The notes: generated by a model from the sequence alone, not told the origin. A DNA stretch of 64,000 nt from a gamma proteobacterium HIMB55 (GCA_000227505.4 AGIF02000001.1:268035-332034); one strand, 5' to 3'; counted from the first letter of the stretch, positions 35,423-43,029 are shown. Translations and numbers: made by a program.

Positions 35423-36409
35423 ATGCCTACTGTGCCGACTATCGACTTATCTAACATTGACGCTGCGGCGCTAGCTGCCATTGATCAAGCCTGCCTTGAC
35501 CATGGATTTTTCAAGCTAAAAGGCCATGGTCTAAATGACGCTATTGATGAGATGTGGCGCGAAGCCAGACGCTTCTTTGCGCTGCCCAGAGACATCAAGC
35601 AGTCAGTGATGCGTCAGCCTGATCGGGCGTTTGGCTACTTTGATCGAGAGCTCACTAAACAGAAACGCGATAAAAAAGAAGTGTTCGATTACTCAGCGAA
35701 ACCAGAGCCGATGTTTGACTCGGGTGGGTCGAGCTACTGGCCTGATAATTCTCAGGGGCAGTTGACTGAACACGGTGCAGAGCGGTTTCAAGAGGTACTT
35801 CTCGACTTTTATAAGAAGCAAAACGTGCTGGCCCATGAGGTTATGCAGCTGGTCTGCCGAGCCATGGGTGCATCTGAGGGAGCCCTAGATGATCTCTTCG
35901 GTGAGCGCCACACCAGCACGGCGCGTCTCAACAATTACCCCACGGAAGATCCTCTCCCGGAAGAAGAGCGCGACCCCACTATTGAGCTCGCCTCCGTTGC
36001 GCTTGGTGAGCACACTGATCCCGGCGCGGTGACGCTGCTCCTTCAAGATGATGTGGGTGGGCTGCAGACCGAATCGGACTCAGCTGGCTGGGTCGATATC
36101 GAACCCGAGGAACACACCTTCATCGTCAATATCGGAGATATCGTGCAGGTTTGGTCCAATGGTCGCTACAAGGCAGCGGTGCACAGGGTAACTGCAGTAC
36201 CTGATGGCGCATCCCGACTATCGATGCCTTTTTTCTACATGCCCAAGGCCGATGCCCTTATCAAACCGATCACCTCTGGCGAGGACGCGAAATACCGCGA
36301 GTTCACCTGGCGCGAGTTCATTAATAAGCGTATTGCAGACAATTATGAAAAGGTGGGCGAGGAGGATATGCAGGTGTCGGACTATCTTCTCGATAAAGAG
36401 ACCGCATAA
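35423..36409 (+). CDS. Isopenicillin N synthase-like 2-oxoglutarate/Fe(II) oxygenase
   Basis: A 328-residue protein of the isopenicillin-N-synthase-like group: N-terminal PTIDLSNIDAAALAAIDQACLDHGFFKLKGHG, then the jelly-roll core. The iron ligands are His197 and Asp199 (EHTDPGAVTLLLQDDVGGLQ) and His254 (AAVHRV); the 2-oxoglutarate-binding pair is Arg265-x-Ser267 (RLSMPFF). It hydroxylates or oxidises a small molecule with O2; substrate unknown. The alternative-oxidase gene starts 68 bases downstream on the same strand and could share its transcript. Confidence 0.92.
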   Translation: MPTVPTIDLSNIDAAALAAIDQACLDHGFFKLKGHGLNDAIDEMWREARRFFALPRDIKQSVMRQPDRAFGYFDRELTKQKRDKKEVFDYSAKPEPMFDSGGSSYWPDNSQGQLTEHGAERFQEVLLDFYKKQNVLAHEVMQLVCRAMGASEGALDDLFGERHTSTARLNNYPTEDPLPEEERDPTIELASVALGEHTDPGAVTLLLQDDVGGLQTESDSAGWVDIEPEEHTFIVNIGDIVQVWSNGRYKAAVHRVTAVPDGASRLSMPFFYMPKADALIKPITSGEDAKYREFTWREFINKRIADNYEKVGEEDMQVSDYLLDKETA

Positions 36410-36477
36410 CCGACAACATAATCCGCTTTCGACAGTAAGTCCGCTATAGTCTCGCGCCCAAAATGATGGAGACGAGC

Positions 36478-37047
36478 ATGAGTGATTGGTTTGCACGGAG
36501 CATGACTGCGTTTTTCCGCTTTTTTGCAGATGCGTTCTTTGCCAGTCGCTACGGTCATCGCGCTGTAGTGCTCGAGACAGTCGCTGGAGTGCCCGGGATG
36601 GTGGCCGGCATGTGGGTTCACCTAAAAAGCTTGCGGCAAGCGAAGACAGGTTATGGCCCGATGATACGTGAGCTCTTGGCCGAGGCAGAAAACGAACGTA
36701 TGCACTTGATGTTTTTTGTCGAGATTGCAAAGCCGAACTGGGTGGAGAGGGCGCTTATACTCATCGCACAGCTCGTTTTCATGGCCTATTACTTGGTGCT
36801 TTACATTGTGTCGCCTAAGACAGCACACAAAATGATCCACTATTTCGAAGAAGAGGCTGTTCGTAGTTACACGAGCTATCTCAAGGAGATAGAAACGGGC
36901 AAGATCGCCGACGTTCCGGCACCCAAACTCGCTATCGACTACTACGACCTACCCCCCGACGCTAAATTATCTGACATGATTCTCAAGGTGCGGGCTGACG
37001 AACAGGTTCATGCAGACGCGAATCTCTCTTTCGCAGACGCGTATTGA
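36478..37047 (+). CDS. aox: Alternative oxidase (cyanide-insensitive ubiquinol oxidase)
   Basis: The protein has 189 residues, shorter than plant AOX because it lacks the targeting and regulatory N-terminus. The di-iron carboxylate ligands of the family are all visible: Glu33 in LETVAGVPGM, Glu73 and His76 in NERMH, Glu124 (or 125) in YFEEEAVRSYT, and Glu175 and His178 in ADEQVH. A membrane-associated hydrophobic face lies at about 93-112. It oxidises ubiquinol and reduces O2 to water without pumping protons, and resists cyanide and NO by family knowledge. The start ATG 36478 is preceded by GGAG; ATG 36463 is an alternative. A TATAGT hexamer near 36444 may be a -10 element, so its own promoter is possible. 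Confidence 0.93.
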   Translation: MSDWFARSMTAFFRFFADAFFASRYGHRAVVLETVAGVPGMVAGMWVHLKSLRQAKTGYGPMIRELLAEAENERMHLMFFVEIAKPNWVERALILIAQLVFMAYYLVLYIVSPKTAHKMIHYFEEEAVRSYTSYLKEIETGKIADVPAPKLAIDYYDLPPDAKLSDMILKVRADEQVHADANLSFADAY

Positions 37048-37136
37048 TAACGCTAGTGGCGGATTACTGACGGGTTGTCTTAGCGGTCGTAGCCTCGGTA
37101 GGGCGTGCTGAGTTTTATACCTGATTCACAAAACGC

Positions 37137-37165
37137 AAAAAGGGCAGTCTTTTCAGACTACCCTT
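37137..37165 (-). terminator. Rho-independent terminator of tmRNA
   Basis: On the minus strand AGGGTAGTCT and AGACTGCCCT pair (one G-T) around the loop GAAA, followed by TTTTT. It begins eight bases beyond the CCA end of tmRNA. Confidence 0.92.
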
Positions 37166-37172
37166 CTGCGTT

Positions 37173-37528
37173 TGGTGGAGGCGGCGGGAGTTGAACCCGC
37201 GTCCGCCAGTACTCTGCCTTTGGCTCTACATGCTTAGTTTCCGTTAATTAATTTAACGGTCAACAGCCCAACGGTCAGGACGTAGACCGCGAGTCTCGTA
37301 AAATTTGACGGTGTCTCCCGAGACATGAGCCACCGCGGTCCAGTTCTAAGTGACAGTCACACCCTCGATACTGGCATCTTGGGATAGACCGCTAGCAGGG
37401 TTTAAGCCGCTAGTGCGTAGTTGTCGTCGTTGGCAACTATTAGTTAACAGCTTTGGATTAACGTGATTGGCTGTCATCACGGCATGCACCGCAGGTTTCG
37501 TTACCGTCGTCGAATCCGTAACGCCCCC
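37173..37528 (-). ncRNA. ssrA: Transfer-messenger RNA (tmRNA)
   Basis: The minus strand starts GGGGGCGTTACGGATTCGAC and ends in a T-arm (GCGGGTTCAACTCCCGC) with acceptor strand ...CGCCTCCACCA, about 356 bases, the normal one-piece bacterial size. The tag reading frame (37434-37402) reads A-N-D-D-N-Y-A-L-A-A then TAA; the common gammaproteobacterial tag is ANDENYALAA. With SmpB (gene at 43063) it rescues stalled ribosomes and marks the truncated peptide for proteolysis. The CCA is encoded. Confidence 0.97.
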
Positions 37529-37592
37529 GATGACGCGAGTATACACCAAGCGATATAGAGCCATAGCGAAACAGTTCACGTACACTCCGCGC

Positions 37593-38273
37593 ATGAAAAT
37601 TCTGTCCCCCATCGTTAGGGCGGCTTTCAAAGATATGTTGCCGCTGTTTTTACCTGCCTTACCGTTTGCGCTGCTCTTTGGTGTGATGGTGGTCGAGTCA
37701 GGCGTGCCCCATCTTTTGGGCTGGTCGAGCTCCATTATTATGTTCGGTGGCTCAGCCCAGATGACGCTGGTCACTTTGGTAGGCGAGGGCGCAGCGGTTT
37801 CTGCTGCGGTTACAACCACACTTATCGTGACCGCGCGGCATATTCTCTACTCCGTTACGTTAGCGCCGCGTTTTCAGGTTCAGCCTCGCTGGTTCCGGTG
37901 GGTGGGTCCCTACGTGTTGATCGATCAAGTCTTTGCTTTGACGCAGGTGCGAGACCTCAGCGATGACGATGACTTCAGGCATTACTACCTTGCGGCAGGT
38001 TTTACCTTTTGGTTTATGTGGGTGGTCTTTACGGGACTAGGCATTATCCTCGCGCCGATTATTCCTGCGTCAATCGGCATCGAGATTGCCATCACGCTCA
38101 TGTTCCTCGGCTTATTGCTAATGGCTATTAAGCGCAAAAGCCAAGTGATTACTGCCGTGATTAGCGCGAGCGTCGCACTTTGGTTTGCCCATCTGGAAAA
38201 CCAGCTGGGTCTGATCATTGCCGTGCTGGTCTCCCTGCTTGTCGCCACAGTGAATGAGTGGAGGGAAGCGTGA
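37593..38273 (+). CDS. azlC: AzlC family branched-chain amino-acid exporter large subunit
   Basis: The 226-residue membrane protein has the family blocks AAFKDMLPLFLPALPFALLFGV, MFGGSAQMTLVTL, TARHILYSVTLAPRF and DQVFALTQ, which identify AzlC. Start ATG 37593 gives the usual N-terminus; the longer frame runs into tmRNA on the other strand. It overlaps AzlD by four bases (GTGA) and the two form a branched-chain amino-acid export pair (AzlCD/YgaZH). Confidence 0.92.
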   Translation: MKILSPIVRAAFKDMLPLFLPALPFALLFGVMVVESGVPHLLGWSSSIIMFGGSAQMTLVTLVGEGAAVSAAVTTTLIVTARHILYSVTLAPRFQVQPRWFRWVGPYVLIDQVFALTQVRDLSDDDDFRHYYLAAGFTFWFMWVVFTGLGIILAPIIPASIGIEIAITLMFLGLLLMAIKRKSQVITAVISASVALWFAHLENQLGLIIAVLVSLLVATVNEWREA

Positions 38274-38581
38274 GTTTGTTCTGGGGAATTGTCCTTGCTG
38301 GCATTGGTGCCTACACCATGCGCGCCTCTTTTGTGGTGTTGCTCTCGGGCGTTACCTTCCCCGAGCGCGTTATCCGCATTCTTGATCACGTAGGCCCGGC
38401 GGTTATGGCAGCATTGGTTGTCACCACCTTAATGGGTTCAGAAGGTCAGCTCGAAGCAGGCCCTATCGAATTTGTGACACTGGCTGTGATGGCGGGCGTG
38501 ACCTTGTGGCGAAAAGATTTATTGATCGGATTGTTTGCTGCGCTTGTCGTATTCTTTGCGGCTAATGGCCTGTTAGGCTGA
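38270..38581 (+). CDS. azlD: AzlD family branched-chain amino-acid exporter small subunit
   Basis: The 103-residue protein has four hydrophobic segments. GAYTMRASFVVLLSG, FPERVIRILDHVGPAVMAALV and LWRKDLLIGL are the AzlD family pattern. GTG 38270 overlaps the AzlC stop, with GGAGGGA upstream, so translation is coupled. Confidence 0.92.
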   Translation: MSLFWGIVLAGIGAYTMRASFVVLLSGVTFPERVIRILDHVGPAVMAALVVTTLMGSEGQLEAGPIEFVTLAVMAGVTLWRKDLLIGLFAALVVFFAANGLLG

Positions 38582-38603
38582 GTGTTAAGCGATAGGAGTT
38601 GCC

Positions 38604-39110
38604 ATGACCAAACGTCGAAACCCTCTCGATCGATATGCCAGCGATATTGCACCCGGTGAACTTACTTGGATTGGGGTGAGGCCTAAGCGGCGCGAACCGC
38701 TCGAGTCAGTCTCGAGCACGCGTGCTGTGGCGACCTTGGGTTTAGAGGGCGATCACCGTATGGTTAAAACGCCTGGTTCGGGCCGACAAGTATCGATTAT
38801 TTCCGAGGAGTTCATTGCGCAGGCAGCGCACTTCTTGGGGCGTGATTCCATTGACCCAGGGCTCTTGCGCCGCAACCTTGTCGTCAAGGGCGTAAATCTA
38901 AACGCACTCCGGCGACAGCGATTTCAAATTGGCTCGGCCGTGTTTGAGGCGACCCAGCTTTGTCACCCATGCGCACGCATGGAAGAAAATCTGGGTAAAG
39001 GTGGCGTCGCCGCTATGTTGGGTCACGGGGGTCTCTGCGCCAAAATTATTGAGTCGGGTGAGGTTGCAGTGGGTGACGCTATCTCTGTCTTGCCGCCTAT
39101 GGACCATTGA
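38604..39110 (+). CDS. MOSC domain protein
   Basis: The 168-residue protein spans a single MOSC domain (beta-strand domain shared with molybdenum-cofactor sulfurases and YiiM). GLEGDHRM near 48, RQVSIISEEF, GLLRRNLVVKGVNLN and TQLCHPCARMEEN carry the expected conserved Cys residue(s) in the last block. It probably transfers sulfur or handles a Moco-bound substrate; exact partner unknown. AGGAG precedes the ATG by a few bases. It is followed after 10 bases by a HIT protein, so both probably belong to one transcript with AzlCD. Confidence 0.87.
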   Translation: MTKRRNPLDRYASDIAPGELTWIGVRPKRREPLESVSSTRAVATLGLEGDHRMVKTPGSGRQVSIISEEFIAQAAHFLGRDSIDPGLLRRNLVVKGVNLNALRRQRFQIGSAVFEATQLCHPCARMEENLGKGGVAAMLGHGGLCAKIIESGEVAVGDAISVLPPMDH

Positions 39111-39120
39111 GGGAAAGCGG

Positions 39121-39543
39121 ATGAACGACCCTTACGCGTTTAAGCTGGACCCGCAGCTCGAAAAAGACACCGTCCTTATTTCCGACTGGCATCTCTGTCA
39201 GGTTCGGCTAATGAACGATAGCCGCTACCCTTGGGTCATTTTGATTCCGAAGGTAGAAGGCGTCTCTGAAATTCACGAGCTTGCAGAAGAGCAGCAACAG
39301 CTGTTGCTCGGAGAGTCGATGAGACTCTCAAAAGCTCTGGATCAGCTGTTTTCGCCACACAAGCTCAATATCGCAGCGCTCGGTAATATGGTGAGGCAGT
39401 TACATATTCATCACATCGTTCGATTCGAGAATGATCCGTCCTTCCCCAAGCCTGTTTGGGGTGTGGGGGATGCGGTGCCTTATGAGACAGAAGCGCTAAG
39501 CGAGACCGTGAACGGATTACAGATAGCGTTCGAGCTGCTATAA
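39121..39543 (+). CDS. HIT-family nucleotide hydrolase/transferase
   Basis: The 140-residue protein ends with the histidine triad variant QLHIHHIVRFEND, preceded by KLNIAALGNMV, the canonical nucleotide-binding core of HIT proteins. The N-terminal part PYAFKLDPQLEKDT is that of the bacterial HIT subgroup annotated next to YiiM/MOSC genes. It hydrolyses or transfers nucleotidyl groups on nucleoside phosphates or dinucleoside polyphosphates. Ten bases separate it from the MOSC gene. Confidence 0.87.
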   Translation: MNDPYAFKLDPQLEKDTVLISDWHLCQVRLMNDSRYPWVILIPKVEGVSEIHELAEEQQQLLLGESMRLSKALDQLFSPHKLNIAALGNMVRQLHIHHIVRFENDPSFPKPVWGVGDAVPYETEALSETVNGLQIAFELL

Positions 39544-39608
39544 CCGATAGCTAAGGTCGTTCAGGCTTATTTTGAATTTTATGCAGGGCGATTAATTGCA
39601 AAATGCAA

Positions 39609-39761
39609 TTATGCGGCTAAGACTTCGCTTTCTTCCAGGACAATTTTTAGACAATCTGCATTGCGTTGTAGGCGCTGAACAAAATATTTTGCGTGACCGC
39701 GGGAGTTGAAAAATACACTCTGTGGGGTGGCGTTTTCGTACCAAGAAACGACGTAGATCAT
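39609..39761 (-). CDS. Possible small protein, unknown
   Basis: A frame of 50 residues beginning MIYVVSWYENATPQSV and ending VLEESEVLAA. Composition is protein-like (hydrophobic start, RGHAKYFVQRLQRN helix) but no ribosome-binding site is evident before ATG 39761 and no family is recognised. Its stop lies inside the AATTGCA inverted repeat. A strong terminator stands on the same strand just upstream (39805-39831), so it would need its own promoter or readthrough. Confidence 0.4.
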   Translation of the reverse strand: MIYVVSWYENATPQSVFFNSRGHAKYFVQRLQRNADCLKIVLEESEVLAA

Positions 39762-39804
39762 AGCTTTTAACTCAAATATCTTGTTGCATTCACCGTGACG
39801 TCTC

Positions 39805-39831
39805 AAAAAAGGAGCCCATCTTCATGGGCTC
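39805..39831 (-). terminator. Rho-independent terminator on the minus strand
   Basis: On the minus strand GAGCCCAT, loop GAAG, ATGGGCTC, then a C and six T. No annotated gene on that strand lies directly upstream, so it either ends a short untranslated transcript that starts near the palindromes at 39889-39934 or controls the small frame downstream. Confidence 0.8.
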
Positions 39832-39888
39832 AACTCAGAAGTCGTCACAATGACTGAGCTAACACAGTTGTTTGGCTCGAGAAGATAA

Positions 39889-39934
39889 TCGCAAATTGCG
39901 AATTTACTTGCAATATAAAATTCGCAATTTGCGA
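39889..39934. repeat. Perfect inverted repeat with self-palindromic arms (putative operator pair)
   Basis: Left arm TCGCAAATTGCGAATTT (39889-39905) and right arm AAATTCGCAATTTGCGA (39918-39934) are exact reverse complements around a 12-base spacer. Each arm is itself nearly palindromic (TCGCAA-A-TTGCGA). It therefore offers two copies of the same dyad about 29 bases apart, as expected for a dimeric regulator binding twice, upstream of the EF-hand/sigma operon. Confidence 0.85.
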
Positions 39935-40032
39935 AAAATGCCCTTTTTTGCAGGGCGACGGGTTCGTTATGAGGTTTGCGTATCAATATCAAGACAACGA
40001 GAAGTCGCCCTGTTGGCGCGGAGGAAAAAATT

Positions 40033-40524
40033 ATGAAACGTGTGTTTTCTGTAGGAGTTGTGACACTGGCTGCGTTGGCGTTACCGCTATCAGCAACGGC
40101 AGATCATGAAGACGGTCGTCACGGCAAGCGAATGTCGAAAATCATGTCGCACCTCGATAAAGATGAGAGTGGCACGATCAGTCTGAGTGAGTTCCAGATG
40201 CCTGAGGGTCGTGATGCGCCCGATATGCGAATGGACCTAAATGGCGATGGCACGCTGTCTCGTGATGAGGTCGACGACGCAATAAGCCAGCATTCAGAAA
40301 AAGCGCTCGCGCGATTTGATGAAGCTGATCTTGACGGTAACGGTGTTGTCACTTCAGATGAACGTCGACAAGCCGCCTTCAATCGCATTGACAGCGACGC
40401 CGATGGCCAGATAACAAAGAGCGAGATGCGTAAAGCGCGAAAAGAAATGGGAAAGCGGATGAAGCGTCACGGTAAGAGAGGTAAGAGCAGCATGCATCGC
40501 CACGACGAACGAAGCGAGCACTGA
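40033..40524 (+). CDS. Exported EF-hand calcium-binding protein
   Basis: The protein has 163 residues with signal peptide (MKRVFSVGVVTLAALALPLSATA). Four EF-hand loops follow: 42-53 (DKDESGTISLSE), 68-79 (DLNGDGTLSRDE), 99-110 (DLDGNGVVTSDE) and 120-131 (DSDADGQITKSE), each with the D-x-D/N-x-D/S-G-x-I/V spacing and a terminal Glu. The tail is rich in His, Lys and Arg (KRMKRHGKRGKSSMHRHDERSEH) and might bind metal or anionic surfaces. GAGGA precedes ATG 40033. It leads an operon with an ECF sigma factor, its likely anti-sigma and a periplasmic sensor, so periplasmic Ca2+ or metal sensing is plausible. Confidence 0.9.
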   Translation: MKRVFSVGVVTLAALALPLSATADHEDGRHGKRMSKIMSHLDKDESGTISLSEFQMPEGRDAPDMRMDLNGDGTLSRDEVDDAISQHSEKALARFDEADLDGNGVVTSDERRQAAFNRIDSDADGQITKSEMRKARKEMGKRMKRHGKRGKSSMHRHDERSEH

Positions 40525-40555
40525 ACCCGGCTGGGCCGTTTAGGAATTTCAGGCA

Positions 40556-41152
40556 TTGAAGGCATTCGATGAAGCGCAACTGGTCGCTCTGGTAACTCAA
40601 GGCGACTCCCGAGCGTTTGCTGAACTGGCCCAGCGCCACCTACCAGCGATCGAAACCTACGCTCGTCGAATATTAGCTGACGAAACAGTAGCCCAAGACA
40701 TTGCTCAAGAGACGTTGCTTGTGTTGTGGCAGCGCTCTAGCGAGTTCAAGCCTGAAAAAGCGCGATTAACAACCTGGTTGCACCGGGTTGCGCACAATCG
40801 CTGTATTGACCTTCTGAGACGCCAGAAGCGCGAAACGACAATGCCGTCGAGTGATCTCTTTGACCACCAGGAAAACGGTGTTCAAGAATATGGTGCGAAT
40901 GACGCGTCTGACTTCTCTCTTGGGACAGCGCCACCAACATCGTCGTCAGCATCAAGTGATAAAGCGAAAGCCATGGATACTGCCTTGCGACAACTCCCAG
41001 AATCCCAACGGACAGCCTTGGTGCTGACCTACTACCAAAACCTCTCAAACCGCGAAGTTGCCAGTGTTATGAATTCCTCGACACGGGCCGTCGAATCTCT
41101 CCTGTGTCGAGCTCGCGGTAATCTAAAAAAACAGCTGGAGAATCAGCAATGA
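40556..41152 (+). CDS. ECF-type RNA polymerase sigma factor
   Basis: The protein has 198 residues. Region 2 (QRHLPAIETYARRILADETVAQDIAQETLLVLW ... LTTWLHRVAHNRCIDLLRR) and region 4 (LRQLPESQRTALVLTYYQNLSNREVASVMNSSTRAVESLLCRAR) are intact. They are separated by a Ser/Asp-rich linker. It starts at TTG 40556, after AGGAA, 31 bases beyond the EF-hand gene. The downstream gene overlaps its stop by four bases (ATGA) and encodes a membrane protein with a short cytosolic N-terminus, the usual ECF/anti-sigma arrangement. It directs polymerase to a set of promoters released by an envelope signal. Confidence 0.92.
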   Translation: MKAFDEAQLVALVTQGDSRAFAELAQRHLPAIETYARRILADETVAQDIAQETLLVLWQRSSEFKPEKARLTTWLHRVAHNRCIDLLRRQKRETTMPSSDLFDHQENGVQEYGANDASDFSLGTAPPTSSSASSDKAKAMDTALRQLPESQRTALVLTYYQNLSNREVASVMNSSTRAVESLLCRARGNLKKQLENQQ

Positions 41153-41589
41153 GCCCAGAACAGAAACAATACGAACGCGCTTTTGAAATCATCGAGGCTT
41201 ATGGCGCTGACTCGGCTAAGTGGCCGCAAGCGGAGCGTTCTTCGATTGAGCAATGCGTTGCCGAGAGCGCCGAGTTACAAGCGCATTTACAAATGCACGC
41301 GGCGCTGGATGTTCAATTGAATAACCTCGTAGTACGGCCGCGCCTGAACCCTGAAATTATTGCGCAGCAGATCGCTGCTCACCCGCAGCGAATCGGCATT
41401 GCGCAGAAGCTTCAGTTTCAGCTCGAACGTTTAAGTGAATGGATGATGGCGGTTCTTTGGAAGCCTGTCTTTGCAGCAAGCTTTGTTTTTCTGGTGGGTA
41501 TTGGCGCAGGCACGGTAGCGCTAGAGCCGGTGGAAGACTGGAGCCAGGCTGAGCAATTCAGCTTCGCGCTGATTGGTGAGGAGCAGTAG
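41149..41589 (+). CDS. Putative anti-sigma factor, single-pass membrane protein
   Basis: The 146-residue protein has an N-terminal cytosolic part (EQKQYERAFEIIEAYGADSAKWPQAER) and one membrane helix (VFAASFVFLVGIGAGTVAL, about 109-126), then a short periplasmic end. It overlaps the sigma gene by four bases, so the two are translationally coupled. No zinc-binding HxxxCxxC motif is seen, so it is not a ZAS-type anti-sigma. By position it should hold the ECF factor at the membrane; sequence similarity alone does not prove it. Confidence 0.75.
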   Translation: MSPEQKQYERAFEIIEAYGADSAKWPQAERSSIEQCVAESAELQAHLQMHAALDVQLNNLVVRPRLNPEIIAQQIAAHPQRIGIAQKLQFQLERLSEWMMAVLWKPVFAASFVFLVGIGAGTVALEPVEDWSQAEQFSFALIGEEQ

Positions 41590-41591
41590 TT

Positions 41592-42098
41592 ATGAGTCAC
41601 AGAGCATTAACAGGGTTATTGATTGCGTCATTGGCGGTGAACTTACTCCTCGCAGGTCTCATCATTGGGCACATGGTGCGATCCGACGGCGGACGCGAGT
41701 TGCCGCTCGCCTGGGCCTTCAAAGAGGTTTCACCTGAGATCAGAGAGAAGGTTCGTCCTATCATCCGACCGCAAGTTGGAGAGATTCTCTCAGAGAGACG
41801 GGCTGTACGACGCCAAGAGCGCGAGCTGCGCAGGCTTCTGAAGTCAGAAACACTGACGCGTGAAGAGCTGGAAACAGCGTTGTCGGATATGCGAATCGTG
41901 ACCAACCAATTCAACAAAAAGCTTCACGGGATAGGTGTGGATGTTTTGATGTCACTCGACGCGGCTGAGCGAGCCGCGGCGGCTCCCTATCTTTTCCGTC
42001 CCCCCCATCAAGGCCGTAAAGGCCACCATCGGCCACCAGAAGATCGAGGGCATCACCAGAGCCGAGAGGTGCGAGGGGATGAGCAGTCCGATAGGTAG
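41592..42098 (+). CDS. Periplasmic heavy-metal-sensor-like membrane protein
   Basis: The 168-residue protein has an N-terminal membrane anchor (ALTGLLIASLAVNLLLAGLIIG). A long helical periplasmic part follows (EIREKVRPIIRPQVGEILSERRAVRRQERELRRLLKSETLT REELETALSDMR region), typical of the CnrX/ZraP-Spy type of metal or stress sensors. The C-terminus is rich in His/Arg/Pro (PPHQGRKGHHRPPED and following). It begins two bases after the anti-sigma stop and completes the EF-hand/sigma/anti-sigma/sensor unit. It could transmit a periplasmic metal or damage signal to the anti-sigma. Confidence 0.78.
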   Translation: MSHRALTGLLIASLAVNLLLAGLIIGHMVRSDGGRELPLAWAFKEVSPEIREKVRPIIRPQVGEILSERRAVRRQERELRRLLKSETLTREELETALSDMRIVTNQFNKKLHGIGVDVLMSLDAAERAAAAPYLFRPPHQGRKGHHRPPEDRGHHQSREVRGDEQSDR

Positions 42099-42273
42099 GC
42101 ATTCCTAAGTGCTTAATGGATTCGCTTTTTAGATCGGCTAGCTAGATTCCCTGTTGCGTGAGTCCCCTAAAGAGCCCGTAGTAATTTTTATAGGCTGATT
42201 GAGAGTGAGCGTTGGTTGGGCTTGATCTACACTTGACGCCTCTATGGCAGCGGCTCGATAGCCAACTGGCTTG

Positions 42274-43029
42274 ATGGAACTCATCTTCGATCTTTTATCT
42301 CCAATGCAATTGCTTGCCGTGGGCGGAACTGCCATGGCAGCTGCGCTTTTGCGCGCTTTTACCGGGTTTGGCTTTGCGATGATTGCTGTGCCGGTTTTCT
42401 CACTACTCCTCCTTCCGAGCGAGGCGGTCGTTTTGGCTGCGAGTTTGACTATTGCAGTGAGCACGACCAGTTACAAAGAATGGTGGGGTAAATTCCCGGT
42501 CGATCAGTTCAAGCCGATGATCTTGGGTTCGCTCGGAGGTACGGCAGTAGGCGTGTACTTACTAAGTGGGATGTCTAAGGCTGATTTCCAGTTGTGGATC
42601 GGCTTGTCAGTCATAGCAGCAACCTTAGTGACAGCACTTGTGAAGCCGACGAATAAAGTACGCGTCCCCAAGCGCCTTACTTTCGGCACAGGCATCGCCT
42701 CAGGTCTCATGAACGGCGCTTTTGCCATTCCTGGGCCGCCGGTGGTCGTTTACGCCATGGCGGTGATTCCAGAAGCGGCGTCCGCTCGCGCTTTCCTGAT
42801 GGCGTTTTTCTATGCGTCTAATGTGCTGGGCGTGGTCATGTTTTCCATCGCCGGAATGGTTACATTGACGCCATTGTTGCTGCTGGTTTTAGCGTTTCCC
42901 TTAACCCTGTTGGGAGATAAAACAGGGATTGCACTCTTTCACCGGTTCGGCAGCGGATCCTACCGGCCAGTGGCGCTAGTAGTCGCTCTTTGCTTGGGTT
43001 GCTGGAACGTTTACTCAGGCTTGAGTTAA
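42274..43029 (+). CDS. TauE/SafE family sulfite/sulfonate exporter-like permease
   Basis: The protein has about 251 residues and seven to eight hydrophobic segments. The family pattern is visible in LRAFTGFGFAMIAVPVFSLLLLPSEAVVLAA at TM1-2 and GLMNGAFAIPGPPVVVYAMA at the second repeat (GxxxGxxG-P-P). Two repeats of about 120 residues reflect the TauE fold. Substrate not predictable; members export sulfite, sulfoacetate or organic anions. ATG 42274 directly follows an in-frame TTG. Confidence 0.88.
   Translation: MELIFDLLSPMQLLAVGGTAMAAALLRAFTGFGFAMIAVPVFSLLLLPSEAVVLAASLTIAVSTTSYKEWWGKFPVDQFKPMILGSLGGTAVGVYLLSGMSKADFQLWIGLSVIAATLVTALVKPTNKVRVPKRLTFGTGIASGLMNGAFAIPGPPVVVYAMAVIPEAASARAFLMAFFYASNVLGVVMFSIAGMVTLTPLLLLVLAFPLTLLGDKTGIALFHRFGSGSYRPVALVVALCLGCWNVYSGLS

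Larger units (their letters stand above)
39544..40032. other. Complex intergenic region with palindromes and a minus-strand terminator
   Basis: About 490 bases contain, from left: an inverted repeat AATTGCA-AAA-TGCAATT (39594-39610), a possible small minus-strand gene, a minus-strand terminator (39805-39831), a 17-base inverted repeat pair (39889-39934), and a long-range inverted repeat (39951-40012) in the leader of the EF-hand gene. This is far denser in symmetrical DNA than other spacers in the window. Confidence 0.7.
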
